Below are positions 1-8,625 of a stretch of DNA of 64,000 bases, in pieces; the first letter of the stretch is position 1, and every line of letters begins with the position of its first letter. Position numbers and translations under genes: made by a program. The notes beneath the pieces were generated by a model, which saw nothing but the letters and a program-made list of their open reading frames with translations, made no database searches and was not told where the DNA came from. Origin of the DNA: CAYFYS01 sp965202905 (lineage in GTDB: Bacteria; Pseudomonadota; Alphaproteobacteria; MPNO01); assembly GCA_965202905.1 (NCBI GenBank), contig OZ241868.1, forward strand, positions 3,348,001-3,412,000, given 5' to 3'.

Positions 1-131
1 TCAACGCTCCGGCGTGAGCGACAAGCCCGGCTTGCCGATGCGACGGCGGTCGCTGCCGGGAGCTTGAGCGAGCCGGTCTCGAGCGCAAAGACGTCGAAGC
101 TCGACTTGTCGACCGGGTCGGGGATCTCATC
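1..131 (-). pseudogene. possible disrupted 3' coding fragment downstream of the LLM gene
   Basis: Directly after the TAG stop of the neighbouring oxidoreductase, the same minus-strand frame stays open with coding-like third positions and reads DEIPDPVDKSSFDVFALETG. About 25 codons in, the coding-like sense moves to another frame that ends RIGKPGLSLTPER at a TGA at the window edge. One missing G in the GG run near position 56 would join the two. An ATG at 130-128 with a GGAGG upstream lies in a third, unconvincing frame. No family is recognised. It may be the end of a small gene with an indel, or chance GC-rich open frame. Confidence 0.2.
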
Positions 132-1172
132 CTACAGCACCTCCTCGGCCAGCAGCCGCAGGGCCTCGATCGAGGGCTCCTTGGCGATCAGGGTGCCCAC
201 ATGGCCCTTCGCCGCGGCCTCCTTCCAGGCGGCAAGGCGCTCGCGGATGCGCGCGGGCGGGCCGACGAGCGCGATGTCGTCGACCAGCCCGTCGGGGACC
301 GCGGCGGCCGCCTCGGCGTAGCTGCCGTCGAGGAACAGGTCCTGGATCCTGGCCGCGGCCTCCTCGTAGCCCAACGCCTTGGCGTAGTCGTTATAGAAAT
401 TCTTGTCGCGGGCGCCCATGCCGCCGACATAGAGCGCCAGATGGCGCTTGACCTCGGCGCGGCAGGCCTCCAGATCCTCGCCCGGGTGGATCGGCACGAA
501 CGGCGCGATTTCGAATCCCGCCAGCGACTTGCCGCCGCCGGCCTTGGCGAAGCCCTCTTCTATCGCGCCCTCGAACAGATCGAACCGGTCCGGGTTCATG
601 AACACCGGAAAGAAGCCGTCGGCGCACTCGGCGGCGGTGCGCACCCCGGCGGGCGTGAACGCGCCGGTTAGAATCTTCAGCGGCGCGATCGGATGGAGAA
701 TGCTCTTCAAGGGCTTGCCGAGCCCGGTCGTGCCGGGACCGGCCGCCGGAATCGTGTAATGCTCGCCTTGGTGCTCCAGCGGCGCCGCGCGGGCGAAGAC
801 CTTGCGGACGATCGAGATGTATTCGCGCGTGCGCGTCATCGGCTTGCCGTAGGGAACGCCGTACCAGCCCTCGATCACCTGCGGGCCCGACGGGCCGATG
901 CCGAGCACGAAGCGGCCTCCCGAAAGCGCCTGGAGGGTCATCGCCGCCATCGCAGCAGCCGTCGGCGTGCGCGCGCCCATCTGGATGATCGCCGTGCCGA
1001 CGGTGATCCGCGACGTCAGCGCCAGCAGCCACGCCGCCGGCGTGATCGCGTCGCTGCCATAGGCCTCCGACGTCCAGATCGAGTCGTAGCCCAGGCTCTC
1101 GACCTCGGCGACCACAGCCGGATCGATCGAAAACCTGGACCCCGAATAGCCGAACGTCGCGCCGATCTTCAT
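132..1172 (-). CDS. LLM-class flavin-dependent oxidoreductase (luciferase-like)
   Basis: This 346-residue protein has the bacterial luciferase-like TIM-barrel pattern: N-terminal MKIGATFGYSG, then GYDSIWTSEAYG, SRITVGTAI, and the GRFVLGIGPSGPQ loop typical of F420- or FMN-dependent members. Such enzymes oxidise or reduce small organic substrates in the cytosol, and the substrate cannot be read from sequence. The start is set at 1172 because family similarity begins there and GGGGCGAAGGC precedes it. A longer upstream frame has only Arg-rich, noncoding-looking sequence. The gene is divergent from the RND efflux operon, with 322 bp between the two starts. Confidence 0.85.
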   Translation of the reverse strand: MKIGATFGYSGSRFSIDPAVVAEVESLGYDSIWTSEAYGSDAITPAAWLLALTSRITVGTAIIQMGARTPTAAAMAAMTLQALSGGRFVLGIGPSGPQVIEGWYGVPYGKPMTRTREYISIVRKVFARAAPLEHQGEHYTIPAAGPGTTGLGKPLKSILHPIAPLKILTGAFTPAGVRTAAECADGFFPVFMNPDRFDLFEGAIEEGFAKAGGGKSLAGFEIAPFVPIHPGEDLEACRAEVKRHLALYVGGMGARDKNFYNDYAKALGYEEAAARIQDLFLDGSYAEAAAAVPDGLVDDIALVGPPARIRERLAAWKEAAAKGHVGTLIAKEPSIEALRLLAEEVL

Positions 1173-1395
1173 GCCTTCGCCCCAGTTTTTCCGAAAACGC
1201 GCGCCGTCGCATCGTAGCCGCGCGCACGCGCCAAACGTAAGGCGCGGGCGCCGGCGGCGAAATCGGGATCGGCCAAGCTGGAACCGGCCAAATTGGGATC
1301 GACGAGTGTTTTTCCCATTGGGTCCAGCGCCCCCGGTCGGAGTAGGATGGCCGGAATAGCCGTTCCGGGGGCCGCGCCGCAAGTCCGGTGGCAAG

Positions 1396-1458
1396 TCCGA
1401 CGGAAGGGCGCACCCGGTCGTGTAACTCCGACGGAGCCTGTCCGGCGCGCCGGACAGG
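1396..1458 (+). promoter_or_regulatory. palindromic operator candidate upstream of the RND efflux genes
   Basis: The 322-bp divergent intergenic region holds a perfect 22-bp palindrome at 1437-1458 (half-site CCTGTCCGGCG followed by its exact complement), 36 bp before the efflux start codon. Just upstream, the 9-mer TCCGACGGA occurs at 1396-1404 and again at 1427-1435, and the second copy sits in its own short palindrome CTCCG-A-CGGAG. Efflux operons are often controlled by TetR- or MarR-type repressors binding such sites. No regulator gene is adjacent, so the assignment is inference. Confidence 0.4.
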
Positions 1459-1494
1459 CCGATTTCGGCGGCGATGCCGGCAAGCGGTTGAGCA

Positions 1495-2967
1495 ATGCGT
1501 TTCTTGACCCGCGCAATGAGCGGTCTGATTCTTGCCGCGATCACCTTCGGGCTGATCGGGTTCGGTCTCTGGCGTCTCCAGGATTCGATCGGCGCTTATG
1601 AGGCGTGGCAGGGCGAGCCGGCGCGCGAGCGCTCTTATACGGTCGAAGTCACGACGCTGAGACCCGAGACCGTTCGGCCGGTGATCGCCGCCTACGGCGA
1701 AGTCCGCGCCTGGCGGATGCTGGAGATCCGCGCCGCGGCGGCCGGGCCGATCACCCGGCTTTCGCCGCGCTTCCGCGACGGAGCGAGCGTCGCCGCGGGC
1801 GAACCCCTGTTCGCGATCGATCCGACCGACTACCGGCGCCGGGTCCGCGACGCCAAGGTGGGGCTCGTCCAGGCCGAGACCGACCTTGCGGAAGCCAGAG
1901 AGTCCTTCGTCCTCGCCGCGGCGGAATCGCGCATCGCGAAGCGCCAGCTCGGGTTCAAGGACAGCGACCTGGCGCGCAAGAGGGCGCTGAAGGGCAAGGG
2001 CATCGTCGCCCCGCTCGCGCTCGATGAGGCCCGCAACGCCGTCGCCGTCGCCCAGCAGAGCCTGAACGCGCGCCTCAAGGCCGAGCTCGCCGCACGCACG
2101 CGCATCCGCACCGCGGACCTCGCGGTCCAGCGCGCGAAAATCGCCCTGGAGGATGCTGAGAAGGCGCTGGCCGACGCCCGTTACCGCGCGCCCTTCTCCG
2201 GCCCGTTGACCGATGTCGTCGCGACGCTCGGCCGACGGGTGAGCCAGAACGAGGTGCTCGGCACGCTGATCGATCCGACGACCCTGGAGGTCTCGTTCCG
2301 GGTCACCGACGAGGCCTTCGGCCGGCTGCTGGCCAAGGGCGGCGGCAGCGCGCTCAAGCCGCTCAAGGTCGTCGCCCGGCTGGATCTCGGAACGCGCCGG
2401 ATCGAGGTCGTGGGCGCGCTGGAGCGCGCCGGCGCTCTCAGCAAGCTGGCCGAGGGCGGGCGCACGGTCTTCGCGCGGATCGACACCGCGGGCGAGACGG
2501 TGCTTCGCCCGGGCGATTTCGTCACCGTCGAGGTCGAGGAGGAGCCGATTCGGAACGTCGCGGTGATCCCGGCCGAGGCGGCGACCCAGGACGGCAAGGT
2601 GTTCCTTGTCGATGCCGATAACCGGCTGGAGGAAGTCGTCGCGCGCATCCTCAGGCGTCAGGCGGACACCCTGGTCGTGACCGGCCTGCCGTTCGGGCGG
2701 CGCTATGTGAACGCGCGCCTGCCCTATCTCGGCGCCGGAGTCGCGGTGCAGCCGCGCGAAACCGGCGCCGAGCCGGAGACCGCCGCGCCGGGCGCGATGA
2801 TCTTGCTTGATACCGAACGCCGCCGGGCGCTGATCGCCTTCGTCGAGGGGCGCGGGCGCATAGCCGGGCCGGTCAAGCAGCGCATCCTCGCCCGGCTCGC
2901 CGAGCCGAAGGCGCCCGCGGCGATGGTCGAACGGCTTGAGGCCGGCATCAACGGCGCCGGGCGGTGA
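1495..2967 (+). CDS. RND efflux periplasmic adaptor (HlyD/MFP family)
   Basis: The 490-residue protein begins with a single hydrophobic anchor (about residues 9-28, GLILAAITFGLIGFG), then a biotinyl-lipoyl-like half motif (GEVRAWRMLEIRAAAAGPI), a helical hairpin rich in Ala/Glu/Arg (about 110-220), the second lipoyl half (ADARYRAPFSGPLTDV) and beta-barrel domains. This is the layout of membrane fusion proteins that link an inner-membrane RND pump to an outer-membrane channel. Its stop overlaps the GTG start of the pump gene (GTGA), so the two are translationally coupled. No outer-membrane factor gene lies nearby, so a shared TolC-like channel is inferred. Confidence 0.88.
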   Translation: MRFLTRAMSGLILAAITFGLIGFGLWRLQDSIGAYEAWQGEPARERSYTVEVTTLRPETVRPVIAAYGEVRAWRMLEIRAAAAGPITRLSPRFRDGASVAAGEPLFAIDPTDYRRRVRDAKVGLVQAETDLAEARESFVLAAAESRIAKRQLGFKDSDLARKRALKGKGIVAPLALDEARNAVAVAQQSLNARLKAELAARTRIRTADLAVQRAKIALEDAEKALADARYRAPFSGPLTDVVATLGRRVSQNEVLGTLIDPTTLEVSFRVTDEAFGRLLAKGGGSALKPLKVVARLDLGTRRIEVVGALERAGALSKLAEGGRTVFARIDTAGETVLRPGDFVTVEVEEEPIRNVAVIPAEAATQDGKVFLVDADNRLEEVVARILRRQADTLVVTGLPFGRRYVNARLPYLGAGVAVQPRETGAEPETAAPGAMILLDTERRRALIAFVEGRGRIAGPVKQRILARLAEPKAPAAMVERLEAGINGAGR

Positions 2968-5900
2968 GGACGCCGCGCATCGTTGGCGGCGGCGGGCGGC
3001 TTGCCGGCATTCTCCGCTATTTCGTCGATCACCGCACCGCGGCGAACCTGCTCATGGTGGCGATGCTGCTGGCCGGGCTGTTCGCCGGCACCCAGATCCG
3101 CTCGCAGTTCTTCCCCGACATCACCACCGAAGTCGTGCTCGTCAACGTGGTCTGGTCCGGCGTCGGGCCGGCGGAGCTCGACCGCGCCGTCGTCTCCCGT
3201 CTCGAGCCGCGGCTGCGAGGCGTCGAGGGGTTGGAGGCCGTCCGCGCCGCCACCCGCGAGGGGCACGCCTCGATCCGGCTCGAGTTCACGCCGGGCTGGG
3301 ACATGGAGGCCGCGGTCGACGAGGTCAAGGCGGTGGTCGACGAGGCCGCCGACCTGCCCGACGATATCGAGGAGCCGACGATCCGCCGCTTCCGGTTCCG
3401 CGACCGGGTGACCGACGTGATCCTTTCCGGGCCGGTCTCGATCACCCTGCTGAACGACTATGGCGAGGAACTGCGCACCGCCCTGTTCAGCGCCGGGGTC
3501 ACCCAGACCCACCTGGTCGGAGTCAGCGCCCCGGAGATCCGCATCGACGTGCCGGCCGATGCGCTGGAGCGCCACAGGCTGACCCTGCGCGAGATCGCCG
3601 ATGCGGTCGCGGCCGAGACTGGCGCCCGGCCGGTCGGCGAGATCGCCCGCGGCGGCGCGCGGGTTCGCACCGAGGCCGGGCGGGAAACCGTCCGGCGGAT
3701 CGCCTCGATCGCCGTCCGCTCGCTGCCGGACGGCAGTAAGCTGCGCCTGCGCGATTTCGCCCGGGTCCACGAAGAGGGTCTGGACCGCAACCAGGCGCTC
3801 TACCGCAACGGCAGGCCGGCGATCCGGGTCCGCGTCGAGCGCGACGCCCAGGGCGATTCGATTGCGCTCCATCGCACGGTCCAGGACGTCGTGGACCGAA
3901 TGGCGCCGAGCCTGCCGCAGGGCGTCGAGATGTCGCTGGCCCGCACCCGCGCCCAGGCGATCACCTCCCAGCTCGACCTCCTGATCGACAACGGCGCGCT
4001 GGGGCTGTCGATCGTCCTGGTCCTGCTGTTCCTGTTCCTGTCCGCGCGCACCGCGTTCTGGGTTGCCGCGGGCGTCCCGATCGCCATGGCCGCGACGGTC
4101 GCGTTGATGTATGCGGCGGGCTTCACGTTCAACATGGTGTCGCTGTTCGCGCTGATCCTGTGCCTCGGGATCGTCGTCGACGACGCCATCGTGGTCGGCG
4201 AACATGCCGACCACCTCGCCGGCCAGGGCCTCCCGGCGGCCGATGCCGCGACCGAGGCGGCGCGGCGCATGGCGGGGCCGGTCTTCAGCGCCTCGATCAC
4301 CACGGTGATCGCCTTCGCCACCATCACCCTGATCAGCGGGCGGTTCGGCCGGCTGATCGCCGATCTTCCGTTCACCGTCTGCGTGGTCGTGATCGCCAGC
4401 CTGATCGAATGCTTCATCATCCTGCCCGCCCACATGCGCCATTCGTTGCAGGCCGGCGCGCGCAGGCGCTGGTTCGATGTGCCGGGACGTGCGGTCAACC
4501 GCGGCTTCGTCCGGTTCCGCGACACCGTGTTCCGGCGTCTCGTCCACGCGACGATCCGGCTGCGCTATCCGGTCTGGGGGATGGCCATTCTGTTGCTTGC
4601 GGTCTCGGTCTCAGCGGTGATCGACCGGACCGTCCACTGGCGGTTCTTCGTCGCGCCGGAGCGCGGCACGGTGACCGCGAACATTGCGATGCTGCCGGGC
4701 GCGGTCCGCGCCGACACCAAGACGATGCTGGACGAGCTCGACCGCGCGCTCGCCGCGGTCAACGCCCGCTACGCCCAAAGATACGGCCGTGCGCCGGTCG
4801 AGCTTTCGATCGCCAAGCTCGGCGGCGGCGCCGGCCGGGGGCTGGCCGGGGTCGACACCGTGGACCCCGACCGGCTGGGCGGCTACGACATCTCGCTGAT
4901 CGACCCGGACGAGCGGCCCTATACCGCGTTCGCCTTCCTGTCCGACTGGCGGGACGAGATCCGCAAGCTGCCCAAGCTCGAACGCCTGGCGCTGCGCCGC
5001 GAGCGCCGCGGTCCCGGGGGCGAGGACATCCACGTCCGGCTGTCGGGGTCGGACAGCCGGACGCTCAAGACTGCGGCGCTCGACCTTCAGGCCCGGCTCG
5101 CCCGCTTCCCCGCGGTCAGCGCCCTGGAGGACGACCTGGCCTACGACAAGCCGGAGCTGGTGGTGCGGCTGACCCCGCGCGGCGAGGCGATGGGGCTCAG
5201 CACCGCCGCGCTCGCCCGCACCCTGCGCGAGCGCCTGGACGGCATCGAGGCGGCATCCTTCGCCCGCGGCAGCCACGAGGTCGAGATCAGAATCCGCCTC
5301 CCCGAGGACGCGGTCGGGCCGTCCTACCTCCACCACGCCAGGCTGCCGGTCGCGGGCGGCGCCTTCGCGCCGGTATCCTCGATCGCGACCATCGAGGAGA
5401 AGCGCGGCTTCTCGGTCATCCGTCGCGAGGCGGGCAAGCAGGTGGTCACCGTCTCCGGCGACCTCGACGACGACGCGGCGGCGCGGACGGCGGTGAACGA
5501 CGCGCTGACCGCCGAGATCCTGCCCGAGATCGCCCGGCTCTACGGGGTCGGCGCCTCGCTCGGCGGGCTGACCGAGCAGGAGCGCGACTTCCTCGCCGAC
5601 GCCCGGCTCGGCCTGATCCTGTGTCTTGCCGGGATCTACCTGGCGCTCGCCTGGGTGTTCGGGTCCTGGTCGCGGCCGGCCGCGGTGATGCTGGTGATCC
5701 CCTTCGGGCTGATCGGGGCGATCTGGGGCCACTACATGCACGGCATTCCGCTGTCGATGTTCTCGGTCATCGGCCTGCTGGGGATGATCGGCATCATCGT
5801 CAACGATTCGATCGTGCTGGTGAGCACCATCGACCGGCGGCTGGAAACCCAGGCGACGATCGCCGCCGTGGTCGAGGGGACCTGCGACCGGCTGCGCGCG

Positions 5901-6137
5901 GTGCTGCTGACCACCCTCACCACCATCGGCGGGCTCGCGCCGCTCCTGTTCGAGACCAGCCGTCAGGCGGCGTTCCTCAAGCCCACCGTGCTGACGCTGG
6001 TCTACGGGCTCGGCTTCGGCGTGGTGATCGTCTTGATGATCACCCCGGCCGCGGTTGCGATCCAGCAGGACATCCAGATCCGGATGAAGAGCGCGCGGCG
6101 CCTGCTTCGGCTGGGCGCACGGCGGTGGACAGCCTGA
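2964..6137 (+). CDS. RND family efflux transporter permease
   Basis: This 1057-residue inner-membrane proton antiporter has the AcrB-like two-fold repeat: one transmembrane helix near the N-terminus, a large periplasmic loop (about 50-330), TM2-6 with GIVVDDAIVVGE in TM4, a second periplasmic loop, and a C-terminal TM block with MIGIIVNDSIVLV. The paired acidic residues in TM4 are the family's proton-relay site. The start is GTG at 2964, overlapping the adaptor stop by 4 bp. Length and layout suggest the HAE1-like branch for hydrophobic compounds, but the substrate is not readable. No frameshift is seen. Confidence 0.9.
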   Translation: MRTPRIVGGGGRLAGILRYFVDHRTAANLLMVAMLLAGLFAGTQIRSQFFPDITTEVVLVNVVWSGVGPAELDRAVVSRLEPRLRGVEGLEAVRAATREGHASIRLEFTPGWDMEAAVDEVKAVVDEAADLPDDIEEPTIRRFRFRDRVTDVILSGPVSITLLNDYGEELRTALFSAGVTQTHLVGVSAPEIRIDVPADALERHRLTLREIADAVAAETGARPVGEIARGGARVRTEAGRETVRRIASIAVRSLPDGSKLRLRDFARVHEEGLDRNQALYRNGRPAIRVRVERDAQGDSIALHRTVQDVVDRMAPSLPQGVEMSLARTRAQAITSQLDLLIDNGALGLSIVLVLLFLFLSARTAFWVAAGVPIAMAATVALMYAAGFTFNMVSLFALILCLGIVVDDAIVVGEHADHLAGQGLPAADAATEAARRMAGPVFSASITTVIAFATITLISGRFGRLIADLPFTVCVVVIASLIECFIILPAHMRHSLQAGARRRWFDVPGRAVNRGFVRFRDTVFRRLVHATIRLRYPVWGMAILLLAVSVSAVIDRTVHWRFFVAPERGTVTANIAMLPGAVRADTKTMLDELDRALAAVNARYAQRYGRAPVELSIAKLGGGAGRGLAGVDTVDPDRLGGYDISLIDPDERPYTAFAFLSDWRDEIRKLPKLERLALRRERRGPGGEDIHVRLSGSDSRTLKTAALDLQARLARFPAVSALEDDLAYDKPELVVRLTPRGEAMGLSTAALARTLRERLDGIEAASFARGSHEVEIRIRLPEDAVGPSYLHHARLPVAGGAFAPVSSIATIEEKRGFSVIRREAGKQVVTVSGDLDDDAAARTAVNDALTAEILPEIARLYGVGASLGGLTEQERDFLADARLGLILCLAGIYLALAWVFGSWSRPAAVMLVIPFGLIGAIWGHYMHGIPLSMFSVIGLLGMIGIIVNDSIVLVSTIDRRLETQATIAAVVEGTCDRLRAVLLTTLTTIGGLAPLLFETSRQAAFLKPTVLTLVYGLGFGVVIVLMITPAAVAIQQDIQIRMKSARRLLRLGARRWTA

Positions 6138-6184
6138 CCGGCCGGCGGCACAATGGCCGGTACAAGCAATCGTGGAGCGAAACG

Positions 6185-6604
6185 ATGCCAAAGCTGCGCC
6201 ATATCGCCATGCAGGTCCCCGACCTCGAGGCGGCCGCGGACTTCTACAAATCCGTCTTCGACATGGAAGAGGTGGTGCGCGGCGACACGCCATTCGGCAA
6301 TGCGCTGATGCTGTCCGACGGGGTGATCAACCTCGCGCTGCTGCACTTTCCCGAAGGCGCCAAGGGCATGATCAACGGCCCCGACTGGGCCGGCCTGCAC
6401 CATATGGGCTTCATCGTCGAGGACGCCGAGGACACCGCGCGCAAGATCGAGCGGCACGGCGGCAGGTACTTCACCACGCTGCCGGACGGCTATGAGGGGC
6501 TTCAGGCCGAGGTCAAATACAAGGACCCCAACGGCGTGGTCTTCGACGTCTCCGAGCACGGCTGGGCGACGCGGAAGCTCGAAAAGATCGAAGCCGCGGA
6601 GTAG
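6185..6604 (+). CDS. VOC (glyoxalase/bleomycin-resistance fold) family protein
   Basis: The product is a 139-residue single-domain vicinal-oxygen-chelate protein. It opens with LRHIAMQVPDLEAAADFY, a classic first beta-alpha unit with the metal-ligand His, and has LHHMGFIVEDAEDTARKI at the second ligand position and DPNGVVFDVSE near the end carrying the Glu ligand. Members are lyases, isomerases or dioxygenases; the substrate is unknown here. The start is the ATG at 6185 with GGAG about 9 bases upstream. It lies 47 bp after the RND permease and may be co-transcribed, though no functional link is evident. Confidence 0.8.
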   Translation: MPKLRHIAMQVPDLEAAADFYKSVFDMEEVVRGDTPFGNALMLSDGVINLALLHFPEGAKGMINGPDWAGLHHMGFIVEDAEDTARKIERHGGRYFTTLPDGYEGLQAEVKYKDPNGVVFDVSEHGWATRKLEKIEAAE

Positions 6605-6658
6605 CCCGGCGGCAACCCGGCGGCCCGATGGCGGACCGCCTTGTGTCGCAGGCGCGCG

Positions 6659-8170
6659 TCAGGCACGGAACAAATCCCGTTTCACGCCGGCCTTCTCGAA
6701 CAGGTAGTCCCGCGAGGCCTCGAGTTCGGACCGCAGCTTGGGGATGTCCGCATCGAGTAGCCGGCCTTTCCACTTGCGGACCTTGCCGGCGACCATGACG
6801 GTATCGACGTTGCTGCGCTCCATCAGCGTGACAACGGCGCCCGGTACATGGTTCAGCGGCGCGACATTGATCGCCTCGGCGTCGAGCAGGACGATGTCCG
6901 CTTCCTTGCCCGGTGAGAGCGTGCCGATCTTGCCGTCGAGCTTCAGCGCCTTCGCGCCCGCCACCGTGGCGTAGCCGATGACGTCGCGCGAGGTCAGAAG
7001 CGGCGGCAGATCCTTCTCGCCGGAAAGCGCCTCATCGTTCACCAGCGCGCGCTGGAAGGTCATCATCGAGCGCATCTGGGTGAAGAAATCCGCCGTCATG
7101 GTGCATTCGACGTCGGTGCTGAGCGACGGCTCGATACCGAACGCCATGGTCTTCAGGATTGGCGGCCTTCCGTGGCGCATGGTCATCTCGATCGGCACGG
7201 CGATCGAGACCGACGCCCCGGCGTCGGCGACGACCTTCCAGGCCGACTCGGACATGCCAGTCATGTGGATGAACAGATTGTCGGGCCCGATCGCCTTGGC
7301 CTGGGCCAGGGCGTCGAACGCCTTGGGGATGCCGAACCCGCCGAGCACGTGCGCGGCGACCGGAATGCCGAGCTCGCGCCCGATCTTCCAGGGCTTCTCG
7401 TAACCGGGCAGGTAGATTTCGCCGCCCATGATCATGCTCAGGAGCTGATCGTCGGAGGAGAAATACTGCTGCTTGACCCGGCGCGCGTCGTCCGGATAGC
7501 GGGTCGCGGGGCCGTGGCCCTCGAAATAGCCCAGCGCCGCCCGCCGGCCGGAATCGGCGAGCCCCTCGACCGCCGCGTCGGTGTGTGCGGGCGAGTGGTG
7601 GATCTGCGAGATGTCGTGGACGGTCGTCACCCCGGCGTCGAGTTGGCTGAGCGAGCCGAAGACCTCGGAGATATAGACGTCCTCCGGACGGTAGACGGGG
7701 GCAAACCTGCCCAGGATGTAGTCGAAGTAATTGACCGCCCCGTGCGGCTTGCCGTCGTTGAACAGCAGCCCGTCGGCGAGGAAGCTGCGCAGCGCCGTCT
7801 CGAACTGGTGATGATGGGTGTCGATGAAGCCCGGCATGACGATCTTGCCGGCCGCCTCGATCACGTCCGCATCGCCGGCGTCGATATTGCGCCCGACCGC
7901 TGCGATCCGCTTGCCGGCGACCAGCACGTCCGCCCGATCGAAATCGCCCACCGCGGGATCCATGCTGAGCACCGCGCCGCCGCGAATGACGTAGCGGCGC
8001 CCGGCCATTCCGGTATCGGCCGGCACGCCGGGACCTTGAGCGGCGGCGGTAAGCGGCGCCAGCAGCGCGGCGCCGGCGGCAACGGACCCGGCCGCGCCGG
8101 CCGTCGTAAGGAAGTCGCGCCTGGAAACCGAATGGTCCTGCAGAAAACCCTCATCGCAAAGCCTGCACAT
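6659..8170 (-). CDS. Tat-exported metal-dependent amidohydrolase
   Basis: The 503-residue protein has a twin-arginine signal SVSRRDFLTTAG followed by a hydrophobic Ala/Gly stretch ending in AAAQG, so export in folded form is expected. The mature part is an amidohydrolase of the cytosine deaminase/chlorohydrolase type, with GFIDTHHHQFETALR (metal-binding HxH), further His positions (VAAHVLGGFG, LFIHMTGMSE), a late STDVECTM segment and the C-terminal GKEADIVLLDAEAINV. An unusual MCRLCDEG leader with a CxxC precedes the Tat motif. The start at 8170 has a strong GGAGGGGACA upstream. The substrate is unknown. It is divergent from the riboswitch-controlled B12 operon. Confidence 0.85.
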   Translation of the reverse strand: MCRLCDEGFLQDHSVSRRDFLTTAGAAGSVAAGAALLAPLTAAAQGPGVPADTGMAGRRYVIRGGAVLSMDPAVGDFDRADVLVAGKRIAAVGRNIDAGDADVIEAAGKIVMPGFIDTHHHQFETALRSFLADGLLFNDGKPHGAVNYFDYILGRFAPVYRPEDVYISEVFGSLSQLDAGVTTVHDISQIHHSPAHTDAAVEGLADSGRRAALGYFEGHGPATRYPDDARRVKQQYFSSDDQLLSMIMGGEIYLPGYEKPWKIGRELGIPVAAHVLGGFGIPKAFDALAQAKAIGPDNLFIHMTGMSESAWKVVADAGASVSIAVPIEMTMRHGRPPILKTMAFGIEPSLSTDVECTMTADFFTQMRSMMTFQRALVNDEALSGEKDLPPLLTSRDVIGYATVAGAKALKLDGKIGTLSPGKEADIVLLDAEAINVAPLNHVPGAVVTLMERSNVDTVMVAGKVRKWKGRLLDADIPKLRSELEASRDYLFEKAGVKRDLFRA

Positions 8171-8306
8171 TGTCCCCTCCCCGGTCCCGTCTGCGGTCTC
8201 GGCGCCACGCATGGTCCCGCCACACATATTTTCGAGCGCCGTTCGGCGCCATGTTAGCGCCTCGGTCGGTCGAATTGAATTGCCGGTCCCGAACCGGAAC
8301 AGGGGA

Positions 8307-8335
8307 TTGCGGCGCCGCGACGGCGCGGCTAGGCT
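8307..8335 (+). promoter_or_regulatory. candidate sigma-70-type promoter of the B12 uptake operon
   Basis: TTGCGG (8307-8312) and TAGGCT (8330-8335) are separated by 17 bp. Transcription from here would begin near 8342, at the first conserved helix of the cobalamin riboswitch. The match to consensus is only moderate in this GC-rich DNA, so placement rests mainly on the riboswitch boundary. Confidence 0.35.
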
Positions 8336-8338
8336 CCT

Positions 8339-8525
8339 CGCAGTGACGGTTCCCTTCGGGGAGGTAAGAGGGAACAGGGAACGGCAGCGCTCCGCAAGAG
8401 CGTGCGTCGAAGCCCTGGCTGCCCCCGCAACTGTAAGCGGCGAACCCGCGTCCGATCGAAGCCACTGGGAAACTGGGAAGGCAGGGCGCGGGCGAAGACC
8501 CGTGAGCCAGGAGACCTGCCGCCAC
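8339..8525 (+). promoter_or_regulatory. cobalamin (AdoCbl) riboswitch
   Basis: The conserved riboswitch blocks occur in order: GACGGTTCCC near the 5' end, a GAGGGAACAGGGAA segment, CTGCCCCCGCAACTGTAAGCG (about 8419-8439), GCCACTGGGAAACTGGGAAG (8461-8480), and the B12 box GAGCCAGGAGACCTGCC (8504-8520). This RNA binds adenosylcobalamin and represses the downstream genes. After the B12 box, CCGCCG (8538-8543) can pair with CGGCGG (8576-8581) just ahead of the btuB ribosome site, consistent with an expression platform that controls translation. That part is inference; the riboswitch itself is clear. Confidence 0.93.
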
Positions 8526-8625
8526 AGCGTCACCCATCCGCCGGTCGGGGTGTATCGGTGGGGACGGAGACCCGTCGGCGGTGATGTGCGGAAACGTGTC
8601 GTCACCGAAAGATGGGGAAACCGTC

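Noticed and set aside
2724..6293. Long minus-strand open frames opposite the RND genes
   Set aside because: They are rich in Arg, Asp and Gln with no family motifs and mirror the real coding frames; in high-GC DNA such antisense frames are expected.
8581..8625. Upstream GTG start for btuB
   Set aside because: It would add a polar 15-residue leader before a complete signal peptide; the GTG at 8626 has the better ribosome site.
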